Origin: Quatrionicoccus australiensis
GTDB lineage: Bacteria > Pseudomonadota > Gammaproteobacteria > Burkholderiales > Rhodocyclaceae
DNA: 64,000 bases
Direction: 5' to 3'
Assembly: GCF_020510425.1 (NCBI RefSeq)
Contig: NZ_JAHBAH010000001.1
Location: forward strand, 2,523,001 to 2,587,000
Shown here: positions 1 through 8,211 of the stretch, in pieces
Numbering within the stretch: the stretch's first letter is position 1
How the letters are laid out: the number at the start of each line of letters is the position of its first letter
The notes under the pieces: generated by a model
What the model saw: the letters and a program-made list of their open reading frames with translations, nothing else
Databases searched by the model: none
What the model was told of the DNA's origin: nothing
Translations under genes and position numbers: made by a program

Positions 1-1
1 C

Positions 2-76
2 TGGAACCTGTTCGATGATGTCGCCGACTCGAATTCCGGCAACTCGCGCGGCAGCAGTCGCACCTATCACAAGTAA
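2..76 (+). CDS. C-terminal tail of a truncated upstream gene
   Basis: An open frame enters from the left edge and ends at a TAA at 74-76, giving 24 residues ending in a Ser/Gly/Arg-rich tail (SNSGNSRGSSRTYHK). It lies 30 bases upstream of the next gene on the same strand. Too little is visible to name a family. A low-complexity basic C-terminus is compatible with many proteins. It is called as coding only because the frame is open to the edge and the following gene starts just after its stop. Confidence 0.4.
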   Translation, partial: WNLFDDVADSNSGNSRGSSRTYHK

Positions 77-106
77 ATCGGCTGTCTGCCGGATCGATCT
101 TTCCCC

Positions 107-2164
107 ATGCGTTTTTTTGCCTTTCTCGTCCTTTGCCTGATCCTGTCGCCTGCCAGCGCACTGGAAAAGGTCAGCATCCAGCTCAACTGGAAGCACCAGT
201 TCCAGTTTGCCGGCTATTACGCGGCGCTGGAGAAGGGCTATTTCCGTGCCGCCGGTTTCGAGGTCAGCCTGCGCGAACTGGCGGCCGGCGCCGATCCGGT
301 TGACGAGGTGGTAAGCGGCCGTGCCGAATACGGCGTCGCCGCTTCCGAACTCGCCTTGCGTCGTGCCCAGGGGCAGCCGGTGGTCGCCCTCGCCGTCATC
401 GTCCAGCATTCGCCGCTGGTCCTGCTGGTCAACCGGCGCAAGATTCCGAGCCTCGACGCACTGAGCGAGCAACGCATCATGTTGCTGCCGCACGAGGCCG
501 AACTGCTCGCCTACCTCAAGCGCGAGGGCGTCGAACGCTACGTCGCGGTGCCGCATCGTTTCGAACTGGACGATCTGATCAGCGGCGAGGTCGCGGCCTA
601 TTCCGGCTATTCCTCCGACGAGCCCTTCCTGCTGCGCAAGGCCAATTTTCCCTACCTGGCCTATTCGCCGACTGCGGCCGGGATCAATTTCTACGGCGAT
701 ACGCTGTTCACCAGCGAGGCGCGTCTGCAGAAGTCGCCCAAGGCGGTTCGCGCCTTGCGCGCGGCCGTACTGCGCGGCTGGGATTACGCCATGGCGCATC
801 CGGAAGAAATTTCCGACCTGATCCTGCAGCGTTATTCGACGCGCCACAGCAAGGCCCACCTGCTCTTTGAAGCGGCCGAAATGAAACGTCTGATGCAACC
901 CGAACTGGTCGAGATCGGCCAGATGTCGGCAACGCGCTGGCAGCAGATCGCCCAGACCTACGCCGAGCAGGGCATGCTGCCGGCCAATTTTTCGCTCGAC
1001 GGCCTGATCTACGAGAGCGAGCCGCGCCGCATGCCGGCCTGGGTGTGGCCGGTACTGGCCGGCGCCGCGGCGATTTTCGTGCTTCTGGCCTTGCTCGCCC
1101 TTTATTTCGCACGCCTGAACCGGCGCCTGCACAAGGAAGTCAGCATTCGCCAGGCGGCCGAGCAGGCGCTTGGCGAGAGCGAAGAGCGTTATCGCCGCCT
1201 GGCCGAGCAGAGCAAGGATGTGATCTGGATGCTCGACGTCGCCAGCCTGCGCTTCACCTACGTCAGCCCGGCCGTCGAGAAAGCGCGCGGCTTTACGGCC
1301 GAGGAGGCGCTGCGCCAATCGCTGAACGAGGCGCTGATGCCGGCTTCGCTGCAGCTTGTCCAAGCCTTGCTGCAGGATCATCTGGCCCGTCTCGCGGCGG
1401 GCGACAAGAGCGCGATGTCGGCGCTGTACGAGATCGACCAGCCGCACAAGGACGGCAGTATTGTCTCTTCCGAGGTGGTTGCGAGCTTCCTGCTCGATCA
1501 CGACGGCCGGCCGGCGACAGTGCTTGGCGTTTCGCGCGACATTTCCGAACGTCGGGTTGCCGAGGACAGGCTGCGTATTGCCAACGAATATCTGCGCAAG
1601 CAACTCGAAGAAATCGAACAACTGCAGGTTGCCTTGCAGGAGCAGGCCATCCGCGACAGCCTGACCGGCTGTTTCAACCGGCGTTACCTCGACGAAACGC
1701 TGGAGCGCGAACTGTGGCGCGCCCGGCGCGAGGGTTACCCGCTTGCCCTGGTCATTCTCGATCTCGATCATTTCAAGCAGATCAATGACACCTATGGCCA
1801 CCAGGCCGGCGACGAGGCCTTGCGCGAACTGGCGCGCAGCCTGCAGGCCGATATCCGTCACGAAGACGTCTTGTGCCGCTACGGCGGCGAGGAGTTTGTC
1901 ATCCTGATGCCGCGCATGCCTCTTTCGGTGGCTGCCGAACGGGCTGAGCGCTGGCGTACGACGATTGCCGACATTCGTGTCCAGTTCGGCAACTTCACGC
2001 TCGCTTTCTCGACTTCACTTGGTGTCGCCGCCTATCCCGAGCACGGCAAGATGCCTGACGAACTGACCCAGGCGGCCGATCTGGCGCTCTATATCGCCAA
2101 GCATGAAGGGCGGAACCGGGTCGTGGTGTATTCGCCGCCAACACGGGATGGCGTAGCGCAATAG
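107..2164 (+). CDS. Periplasmic NMT1/THI5-like sensor, PAS, GGDEF diguanylate cyclase
   Basis: A 685-residue membrane-anchored diguanylate cyclase that makes c-di-GMP from two GTP. A cleavable or anchoring signal peptide (residues 1-18) is followed by an NMT1/THI5-like substrate-binding domain (about 20-300, starting VSIQLNWKHQFQFAGYY). One transmembrane helix lies near 309-337, a PAS domain at about 355-480, and a GGDEF domain from about 515. The catalytic motif is GGEEF near residue 593, and an RHED sequence at the right spacing before it matches the RxxD inhibitory site, so an active, product-inhibited enzyme is expected. The sensor domain resembles pyrimidine/thiamine-precursor binders, but the ligand cannot be read from sequence. 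Its output may feed the adhesin and pilus genes downstream. Confidence 0.9.
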   Translation: MRFFAFLVLCLILSPASALEKVSIQLNWKHQFQFAGYYAALEKGYFRAAGFEVSLRELAAGADPVDEVVSGRAEYGVAASELALRRAQGQPVVALAVIVQHSPLVLLVNRRKIPSLDALSEQRIMLLPHEAELLAYLKREGVERYVAVPHRFELDDLISGEVAAYSGYSSDEPFLLRKANFPYLAYSPTAAGINFYGDTLFTSEARLQKSPKAVRALRAAVLRGWDYAMAHPEEISDLILQRYSTRHSKAHLLFEAAEMKRLMQPELVEIGQMSATRWQQIAQTYAEQGMLPANFSLDGLIYESEPRRMPAWVWPVLAGAAAIFVLLALLALYFARLNRRLHKEVSIRQAAEQALGESEERYRRLAEQSKDVIWMLDVASLRFTYVSPAVEKARGFTAEEALRQSLNEALMPASLQLVQALLQDHLARLAAGDKSAMSALYEIDQPHKDGSIVSSEVVASFLLDHDGRPATVLGVSRDISERRVAEDRLRIANEYLRKQLEEIEQLQVALQEQAIRDSLTGCFNRRYLDETLERELWRARREGYPLALVILDLDHFKQINDTYGHQAGDEALRELARSLQADIRHEDVLCRYGGEEFVILMPRMPLSVAAERAERWRTTIADIRVQFGNFTLAFSTSLGVAAYPEHGKMPDELTQAADLALYIAKHEGRNRVVVYSPPTRDGVAQ

Positions 2165-2179
2165 CTTTTCCGGCCGGCG

Positions 2180-2851
2180 TCAGTCGCCGCCGCAACCCCC
2201 GCCGCCACCGTCTCCACCGCTATCCGAACTGCCGCTGTCGCCCGAACAACCGCCGCCACAGCCGCTGGCACCGCCGCAACCGATGTGGCTGGCGCAGAAG
2301 GCGCTGTCGCCAGCGGCACCGGCCTGGCCGGCCGCCAGGCAGTCGAGGCGATAGACGAAGCCGTCGGCAAGACCCAGCTTTGCATCGAGCGCGAACAGGC
2401 GGGGCAGGCGTTGCGGCTTTTTCGGGTCGATCTGCTCATGCGCGCATGCCAGCCGCCACGCACGGCGCAGGCCTTCGCTCGCCTGCGTCGGCGATTGCAT
2501 TGCCTCGGCCGGCGTGTGGTGCAGGAAGCGGCCGAAGGCGGTGCGGCAGAACTTGTCGTAATGGCGGGTAAACAGGATGAACTCGTGCCAGGCATCGTCT
2601 GCCGCCTGCGAGGGCATGGCCACCATGCGCCGCCCGGCGCGGCGACAGAGCACGAAATAATCGCTTAGCGCAGCGAAGACCTCGGCCCGTTGTTCCGCCG
2701 TCAGTTCCGGGCGACGGGCCGCGAGCCGCCGGTCCAGGAAGCGCGCGTAGGGATAGGCCGCGATATAGCCGGCCTGCCGTTGCCGCGCCCAGTTGCGCCA
2801 GAGCAGACCGGCGAGCAGGGCGAGGCCGGCGATGATGACGAACTTGATCAT
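2180..2851 (-). CDS. Membrane-anchored GRDP-like protein with Gly/Cys-rich tail
   Basis: A 223-residue protein of unknown function. It has an N-terminal hydrophobic helix (FVIIAGLALLAGLLW), then a helical domain with the pattern DDAWHEFILFTRHYDKFC and FLHHTP. This resembles the 'D-x-x-W-H-x-x-L...Y..FC' core of glycine-rich-domain-containing (GRDP/DUF1399-like) proteins. The last ~33 residues are almost only Gly, Cys, Ser and Asp. Its start overlaps the end of the upstream gabD-type gene by 4 bases (ATGA), so the two are probably co-transcribed and translationally coupled. The Cys-rich tail could bind metal or be lipid/surface exposed; this is a guess. The domain resemblance is a recalled pattern, not an alignment. 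Confidence 0.7.
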   Translation of the reverse strand: MIKFVIIAGLALLAGLLWRNWARQRQAGYIAAYPYARFLDRRLAARRPELTAEQRAEVFAALSDYFVLCRRAGRRMVAMPSQAADDAWHEFILFTRHYDKFCRTAFGRFLHHTPAEAMQSPTQASEGLRRAWRLACAHEQIDPKKPQRLPRLFALDAKLGLADGFVYRLDCLAAGQAGAAGDSAFCASHIGCGGASGCGGGCSGDSGSSDSGGDGGGGGCGGD

Positions 2852-4302
2852 CCGTTGATGTCGAAGCAGAGATATTTCACTTCGAGGTAATCCTCGATCC
2901 CGTACTTCGAGCCTTCGCGGCCGATGCCCGATTGCTTGATGCCGCCGAAGGGCGCCACCTCGTTCGAGATCAGGCCGGTGTTGATGCCGACCATGCCGTA
3001 CTCGAGCGCTTCGCCGACCCGCCAGCAGCGCGCCACGTCGCGCGTGAAGAAATAGGCGGCGAGACCAAACTCGGTGTCGTTGGCCATGGCAATCGCCTCG
3101 GCTTCCGTTTCGAAGCGGAAGAGCGGGGCGACCGGGCCGAAGGTTTCCTCCTTCGCCACCTGCATCGCGCTGGTAATGTCGGCGAGCACGGTTGGCTCGT
3201 AGAAATTGCCGCCCAGTGCGTGGCGGCGGCCGCCGCAGAGGACGCGTGCGCCCTTGCCGACGGCGTCGGCGACATGCGCCTCGACCTTGGCCAGCCCGGC
3301 GGCGTTGATCAGCGGTCCCTGCACGACACCCGGCGTGGTGCCGGGGCCGACCTGCATCTGGGCGACGCGGGCCGCAAACTTGCCGGCGAATTCGTCATAG
3401 ACGCCGGACTGCACGAGGAAGCGGTTGGCGCAGACGCAGGTCTGGCCGGTATTGCGATATTTGGCCGTAATTGCCTGGTCGACCGCTGCGTCGATGTTGG
3501 CATCGTTGAAGACGATGAAGGGCGCGTTGCCGCCGAGTTCGAGCGAGACCTTCTTGACGGTCGGGGCGCACTGCGCCATGAGCAGGCGGCCGACGCCGGT
3601 CGAGCCGGTGAAGGAGAGCTTGCGCACGATCGGGTTGGCGGTCAGCTCGCCGCCGATTGCCTGCGGGTTGCCGGTCACCACGTTGAAGACGCCGGCCGGG
3701 AAGCCTGCCTGTTCGGCCAGGACGGCGAGGGCGAGGGCGGTCAGCGGCGTCGCCTCGGCCGGCTTGACGACGACCGGGCAGCCGGCGGCGAGCGCCGGTG
3801 CGACCTTGCGCGTGATCATTGCGAGCGGGAAGTTCCACGGGGTGATCGCGGCACAGACGCCGATCGGCTGCTTGACGACGAGCAGGCGGTTGCTGGCGGC
3901 CGGGCTGGGAATGCTTTCGCCGTAAGTGCGCTTGCCTTCTTCGGCGAACCATTCGACGAAGGAGGCGCCGTAAAGCACTTCGCCCTTGGCTTCGGCGAGC
4001 GGCTTGCCGCCTTCGGCGGTGACGATCTGCGCCAGATCGTCGGCATGTTCGATGATCAGCTTGCACCAGGCCTGCAGCAACTGGGCGCGACGACGGGCAG
4101 TGAGGGCGCGCCAGGCCGGCCAGGCAGCATTGGCGGCATCAATCGCCCGCCGCGTTTCGCCGGCGCCGCAGCGCGGCACGCTGCCGAGCACGGCACCGCT
4201 GGCCGGATCGAGTACATCGAAGGTCGCCTGGTCATCGGCGCCCGTCCATTTTCCGGCAATAAAGTTGGTCGACCGCAGCAATTGCTCGTTCTGTAGTTTC
4301 AT
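2848..4302 (-). CDS. gabD: NAD(P)-dependent succinate-semialdehyde dehydrogenase
   Basis: A 484-residue aldehyde dehydrogenase that oxidises succinate semialdehyde to succinate, the last step of GABA catabolism. Full length for the GabD family. The catalytic signatures are present: the glutamate in SLELGGNAPFIVF (about residue 254) and the cysteine in NTGQTCVCANRF (about 288). The nucleotide-binding stretch FTGSTGVGRLL and the C-terminal GIGREGSKYGIEDYLEVKY are typical of GabD rather than of betaine- or methylmalonate-type enzymes. No transaminase gene is adjacent; the only neighbour in the operon is the Gly/Cys-rich protein whose start overlaps this stop. Substrate assignment is by family resemblance. 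Confidence 0.88.
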   Translation of the reverse strand: MKLQNEQLLRSTNFIAGKWTGADDQATFDVLDPASGAVLGSVPRCGAGETRRAIDAANAAWPAWRALTARRRAQLLQAWCKLIIEHADDLAQIVTAEGGKPLAEAKGEVLYGASFVEWFAEEGKRTYGESIPSPAASNRLLVVKQPIGVCAAITPWNFPLAMITRKVAPALAAGCPVVVKPAEATPLTALALAVLAEQAGFPAGVFNVVTGNPQAIGGELTANPIVRKLSFTGSTGVGRLLMAQCAPTVKKVSLELGGNAPFIVFNDANIDAAVDQAITAKYRNTGQTCVCANRFLVQSGVYDEFAGKFAARVAQMQVGPGTTPGVVQGPLINAAGLAKVEAHVADAVGKGARVLCGGRRHALGGNFYEPTVLADITSAMQVAKEETFGPVAPLFRFETEAEAIAMANDTEFGLAAYFFTRDVARCWRVGEALEYGMVGINTGLISNEVAPFGGIKQSGIGREGSKYGIEDYLEVKYLCFDING

Positions 4303-4365
4303 GGCCTTGAAAAATCCTGTAAAAACTGTAAGTTGAGAAATGTTTCAAGAAAGTACATCAACTTC

Positions 4366-4866
4366 ATGCGTCTTTCCGTCCTGCTGGTTGCCACGCTGAT
4401 CTCTGCCTTGCTGACGGCCTGCGGCAGCCCGTCGCCGCGTCCGGCCGGCACGCCGGAAACTATAACGCATGCGCCTTTGCCGGTCAGCGAGAAAGGCAAC
4501 GAGGTGGCTTTCTATGCACTTGGCCTGATCGACACCGGTTATCGTTTCGGCGGCAAGAACCCGGAAGCCGGCCTCGATTGCAGCGGCATGGTCAGCTACA
4601 TCTACGCCCAGGCGCTCGGCCTGAAAGTGCAGGGAAGTGCCGCCGACATCGCGCGGCGTGGTCGACCGCTCGAACCGGGCAATTTGCGTCCCGGCGACCT
4701 GGTTTTCTTCAATACCCGCAACCAGCCCTTTTCGCATGTCGGCATCTATGTCGGCGACGCGCGTTTCGTGCATGCGCCGTCCAGCAATGGCCGGGTCCGC
4801 ATCGACCGTCTGAACGACCGTTACTACGCGCAGCGTTTCGAGGCGGCGCGCAGCTTTTTGGACTGA
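4366..4866 (+). CDS. NlpC/P60 family cell-wall hydrolase, lipoprotein
   Basis: A 166-residue outer-membrane-type lipoprotein with an NlpC/P60 cysteine peptidase domain, likely cutting peptidoglycan stem peptides. The ATG at 4366 is preferred over an upstream in-frame TTG at 4333 because it directly starts a lipoprotein signal (lipobox LLTAC). The catalytic Cys is in LDCSGMV (residue 72), the His in FSHVGIYVG (residue 124), and the third polar residue in FVHAPSSNG (residue 136); all are intact. It is divergent from gabD, with about 60 bases between the starts, and convergent with the HDOD gene. Family members of this size (NlpC/Spr-like) act in the periplasm on growing cell wall. Confidence 0.88.
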   Translation: MRLSVLLVATLISALLTACGSPSPRPAGTPETITHAPLPVSEKGNEVAFYALGLIDTGYRFGGKNPEAGLDCSGMVSYIYAQALGLKVQGSAADIARRGRPLEPGNLRPGDLVFFNTRNQPFSHVGIYVGDARFVHAPSSNGRVRIDRLNDRYYAQRFEAARSFLD

Positions 4867-4878
4867 GTCCGGCGCGGG

Positions 4879-5748
4879 TTAGTTGGCGCTCTCGGCAACG
4901 GCGTCGGCGACCCGGTTGCGCAGGTCGTCCAGATCGCTTTCCGAAATGCCCAGGTGATCGAGTGCCCGTGCAAACAGGTTTGCGCCAACTTCCAGATCGC
5001 AGTCGTCGAGCAGTTCCGCGAGCAGGTGCTCGGCCACCTGGGTGACGGCGATCAATGACAGGGCACCGCCGGGCAGGGTTTTGTCCGAGACGTCGTAGGC
5101 ATCGGCTTCGTGATGGAAACGGATGGCCTGGCCAAGAATTGCTGGCAGGCCCCAGTTGCGCACCAGCAATGAGCCGATGATCGGGTGCGTGCAGGGGAAA
5201 AAGTTGTTTTCGGCCTCGACCAGCAACAGGTTTTCATGCCGGCATTTCTCCAGTACTTCGCCGTAGTTCGGGAAGCGCTTCATCATCAGCGGAATGGCGG
5301 CGTCGTGAAACAGTGCGTAGGTGTAGGAGGCATCCGGCGAAATGCCGTACTGGCGGCGGGCGATCAGGCTGGACACCACGGCCATCAGCGTGGTGCGTTT
5401 CCAGAACTGCTCCAGCCAGGCCGCCGGTAGCCCGGTCATGCTGGTGCGCAGGGCGACGGCGACCACGACGCAGGCGATGTTCTTGGTGCCGAGACGCTCG
5501 ACCGCCTTGCGGACGCTGGAGATGCGCGTGCTGGCGCCGTACAGTGGCGAGTTGGCCAGTTTGAGCGCGGCGGCGGACATGCCGGCATCGCTGGTGATGA
5601 TGTCGGCCAGACGCTTCAGGTCCGGTTCATCCCTTTGCGCTTCCTGCATGGCATCGGTAAGGAAAACCGGGCAAGCCGGGATGTCGACCGTAGCCATGAC
5701 CTTCTGGACATCGTCATGGGAAAGCTCGTAATTTTTTTCCTGGGGCAT
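4879..5748 (-). CDS. HDOD domain signalling protein
   Basis: A 289-residue soluble protein made almost entirely of an HDOD domain (about residues 15-210), a relative of HD hydrolases that usually lacks catalysis and serves as a signalling or scaffold module. Visible features are PACPVFLTDAMQ, the helical SDAGMSAAALKLANSPLYG segment and the LFHDAAIPLMMKRFP region. HDOD proteins commonly connect to c-di-GMP, chemotaxis and stress signalling, but no partner domain is fused here. It is a single gene between a convergent NlpC/P60 gene and the divergently placed tRNA. Function beyond the family is unknown. Confidence 0.85.
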   Translation of the reverse strand: MPQEKNYELSHDDVQKVMATVDIPACPVFLTDAMQEAQRDEPDLKRLADIITSDAGMSAAALKLANSPLYGASTRISSVRKAVERLGTKNIACVVVAVALRTSMTGLPAAWLEQFWKRTTLMAVVSSLIARRQYGISPDASYTYALFHDAAIPLMMKRFPNYGEVLEKCRHENLLLVEAENNFFPCTHPIIGSLLVRNWGLPAILGQAIRFHHEADAYDVSDKTLPGGALSLIAVTQVAEHLLAELLDDCDLEVGANLFARALDHLGISESDLDDLRNRVADAVAESAN

Positions 5749-5847
5749 GGTTCGACTTTTCAGCGGTGTCTGTAGTCAGACCGTCAGCTTATTGGTTTTG
5801 ATAACATGGACGCAAGTCTCTGTAGCGGGTAGAATTCCGCCTCCCAA

Positions 5848-5924
5848 GCGCCCGTAGCTCAGCTGGATAGAGTACTGCCCTCCGAAGGCAGGGGTCGGGG
5901 GTTCGAATCTCTCCGGGCGCACCA
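5848..5924 (+). tRNA. tRNA-Arg (anticodon CCG)
   Basis: A complete 77-base cloverleaf with encoded CCA. The 7-bp acceptor stem is GCGCCCG/CGGGCGC. The D-arm contains GCTCAGCTGGATAGAGT, the anticodon stem is CTGCC/GGCAG with loop CTCCGAA (anticodon CCG), and the T-loop is GTTCGAATC. It reads CGG arginine codons. A long perfect hairpin terminator begins 6 bases after the CCA end. Confidence 0.97.
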
Positions 5925-5930
5925 AGATTC

Positions 5931-5968
5931 AAGCAAAAGAGCCATCCTCAGGGATGGCTCTTTTGCTT
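5931..5968 (+). terminator. Intrinsic terminator of the tRNA-Arg gene
   Basis: A perfect 17-bp inverted repeat: the left arm at 5931-5947 and the right arm at 5952-5968 surround a 4-base loop (TCAG). The right arm itself contains a TTTT run. It lies directly after the tRNA and most likely ends its transcript. Because the left arm contains AAAAG, the structure could work in both directions, also stopping transcripts coming from the adhesin side. Confidence 0.85.
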
Positions 5969-6069
5969 TGTACGGAATCGATACGGCAAGCTGCCCGCAG
6001 TCGGCTTTCTATCTGCGCCGTATATGTGGCCGAGCGTCCTCTGCTCCAATCTCCCGTGGGGGGCCGGTG

Positions 6070-6285
6070 TCAGTGAGGCTGGGGCTCGCTGGCGCGGATA
6101 TATCGCCAGTTAACTCTGGCCGGGTCGAGTTTTCCTGAGGTGACTTCGAAGGCGATGAGTGCCAGGTAACGCAAGACTGCATCCCTGGTTTCATCTGTCT
6201 GCTGCCGCATGCGTGGCAGGTAACGAATGGGTGGAAAGCGTTTTTCCATGGCAGCGGTCGATATTTCTGATCGCCCTCCTGCCAT
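6070..6285 (-). CDS. Small hypothetical protein downstream of the TolC-like gene
   Basis: A 71-codon open frame (59 residues if started at the internal ATG at 6249). The translated sequence looks protein-like, with a helical, charged segment (QQTDETRDAVLRYLALIAFE) and no low-complexity content. It lies 45 bases downstream of the TolC-like gene on the same strand. No family is recognised and no clear Shine-Dalgarno sequence precedes either start. A 10-bp inverted repeat spans the first ATG. It could be a small gene or a chance frame. Confidence 0.35.
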   Translation of the reverse strand: MAGGRSEISTAAMEKRFPPIRYLPRMRQQTDETRDAVLRYLALIAFEVTSGKLDPARVNWRYIRASEPQPH

Positions 6286-6299
6286 GTCTGCAGGAGGGC
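6273..6299 (-). other. 10-bp inverted repeat between TolC-like gene and small ORF
   Basis: GCCCTCCTGC (6273-6282) and GCAGGAGGGC (6290-6299) form a perfect stem with a 7-base loop that contains the possible first ATG of the small downstream frame. No T-run follows on the minus strand, so it is not a standard terminator. It could occlude translation or stabilise the 3' end of the upstream mRNA. Confidence 0.5.
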
Positions 6300-6330
6300 T
6301 GGTTGCTCTTGCAAATGCGGCGCGCTGCGG

Positions 6331-8178
6331 CTATTTGCCCGCTTTGCAGCCGCCTACGGTGTTACCGATGCAGGGCACCGAATCTTCACGATTGATCAGC
6401 CATTTGTTGCCGACCATGATCATTTCCAGGGTCTTCTGCGTCACATCGCTGAACTGTTTTGAGTGATAGGTCTGGCGGAACTGGACCCGGGCACGGTCTT
6501 TCCCATCCGGCCGGACCTGCAGATCCTGGATGTCGATACTGATGTTGTCTCGGCTGGATATACGGCTACGGCGCAACTGAGCCCAATCCTCGCGATTCAG
6601 GCCGCCGCCAGGAATGAAACTGGGCGCGTAGAAGCCGACATAATCGGAATAGTTTCTGGCTGCCCAGGCTGCATTCCAGCCCATGACCTGACGCTTGACA
6701 TCGTTTTCCGGGCTGGCGGCGGCCGGCGGGAAGGATGGCGGTGCGGGTCGTACCTCGAGTTTGGCCAAGGCTTTTGCATTGAGTGCGGCATAGTCGGTAG
6801 CCTGCGAGTCGACCGGTTCATTCGGGCAAAGCTGGCTGCTGTCGGTCGCTGCGAGTTCCTGGGGTTCAGGGTTGCGTACCTCGAGTTTTTGCAGCCCGAG
6901 ATACTCGAGTAGCGTGCCCATGCCGGCATAGGTGCGCAGGTAGGCAAGACTGAGGTCGGTGTCGGCGTTCACCGCATTGCGGCGCGCGCTGAGCAGTTCG
7001 TTCTCGGTGTCGAGCAGATCGAGCAGGGTGCGTTGGCCGACGTTGAACTGATCGCGGTAAGCATCGCGCGTTTTTTCCAGCAGGCTGACCTGGGTCGCCA
7101 GGTAGTTTGATTGTTCTTTCAGGCGCAGGACATCGTTGTAGGCAATCGACAGGGTCTGGCGGGTATCGCGGCAGGCCTTTTCGCGCAGGTCGAGCGCAAT
7201 GTTCTTGCGTTCCGCATATTGCTTTTCCCGAGCCCGATCCGAGCCACCATTAAACAAATTCCAGTTGATGACCAGTTCGGCCACGTTCTGCACCCGATTG
7301 CCGTCAACGCCGAGATAGTTGTTGATATGGTCAGTCCGTGCGCGGAAATCGAGCTTCGGCGAATAGGCCGCGCGGCGGACTTCCATGTCGTGCTGGGCGG
7401 CCTCGATGTTTTCGATGGCGGCAAGCAGAGTCGGATTCTTTTGGTACAAGGTTTCCTGGGCTGCCTTCTGGCTGGCCGGCAAGCCGTTGCTCAACTGGGC
7501 TGGCGGGATGACCGAACCTGGCGGCTGGCTGTTGACCAGGCGTTGGTAGCGCGCCGTCACGTCGTGCAGGTTGGCCGTTTCCGTGGCCAGGTTGATTTCG
7601 GCCAGGGCCAGACGGCTGCCCGCCTGTTCGAGATCGACGCGGCGGCCGACACCGGACTGGGTGCGCCGGATCAATTGTTCATGGGTTGTCTTGTGCTGGA
7701 CATAGTTGTCTTCGGCGAGGTTGACCAGGAAGCGGTAGCGCAGTACGTCGAGATAGGCGCGCGCCGCTTCGAGAGCGATGCCTTCGGAGGCATCCAGCAG
7801 TTCGTAGTAGCGGACCAGGCGGGCCTTGTCGAGGCGCTTTACCTCGCTGTGGGTGGCGAAACCGTCGAACAGCATCTGGTTCAGGCTGAGGCCGTAATTG
7901 CTGCGCGTGTAGTTGTTGCTCTGGTCGGCAGGAGGCTGCTTCAGACTTTCACGGCCGGTGCCGGCCGTCAGATCGACGCGTGGGAAAAAGCCGCCCCGCG
8001 CAACGCCGATTTCTTCTTCAGCTGCTTTCAGGTTGTGCCATTTCGAGGTGACTTCCGGGCTGCTCAGTACGGCTTGTTGTGCAACCTCTTTCAGTGTGGT
8101 GGGGGCGCCAGCGGGGGCCGCTGCCGCAAGCAGGGGAAAGGAGGTCAGCAGGGCAAGCAGAATGGCATTTTGTTTCAT
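6331..8178 (-). CDS. TolC-family outer-membrane export protein with C-terminal NTF2-like (Cds6-type) domain
   Basis: A 615-residue protein with a signal peptide (MKQNAILLALLTSFPLLAA), then a TolC/LapE-type efflux domain to about residue 430: GTGRESLKQPP near the start, GVGRRVDLEQAGSRLALAE in the middle and the FNVGQRTLLDLLDTENELL signature near the end. The last ~115 residues are unusual: W-NAAWAARNYSDYVGFYAP, REDWAQLRRSRISSRDNI, VQFRQTYHS and KWLINREDS match the NTF2-like domain seen at the end of Cds6-type L,D-transpeptidase-associated proteins. It lies 33 bases downstream of the giant adhesin gene on the same strand, so it is probably the outer-membrane pore for adhesin secretion. About 130 residues longer than a plain TolC. 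Confidence 0.88.
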   Translation of the reverse strand: MKQNAILLALLTSFPLLAAAAPAGAPTTLKEVAQQAVLSSPEVTSKWHNLKAAEEEIGVARGGFFPRVDLTAGTGRESLKQPPADQSNNYTRSNYGLSLNQMLFDGFATHSEVKRLDKARLVRYYELLDASEGIALEAARAYLDVLRYRFLVNLAEDNYVQHKTTHEQLIRRTQSGVGRRVDLEQAGSRLALAEINLATETANLHDVTARYQRLVNSQPPGSVIPPAQLSNGLPASQKAAQETLYQKNPTLLAAIENIEAAQHDMEVRRAAYSPKLDFRARTDHINNYLGVDGNRVQNVAELVINWNLFNGGSDRAREKQYAERKNIALDLREKACRDTRQTLSIAYNDVLRLKEQSNYLATQVSLLEKTRDAYRDQFNVGQRTLLDLLDTENELLSARRNAVNADTDLSLAYLRTYAGMGTLLEYLGLQKLEVRNPEPQELAATDSSQLCPNEPVDSQATDYAALNAKALAKLEVRPAPPSFPPAAASPENDVKRQVMGWNAAWAARNYSDYVGFYAPSFIPGGGLNREDWAQLRRSRISSRDNISIDIQDLQVRPDGKDRARVQFRQTYHSKQFSDVTQKTLEMIMVGNKWLINREDSVPCIGNTVGGCKAGK

Positions 8179-8211
8179 GGGGGTTCAATCCTGAGTAATG
8201 GGGGGGCGTGT

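Noticed and set aside
4333..4350. GAAATGTTTC inverted half-sites before the NlpC/P60 gene, similar to the adhesin/peptide motif
   Set aside because: Only the GAAA/TTTC core is shared, without the flanking GTG/CAC bases; too short to be distinguished from chance.
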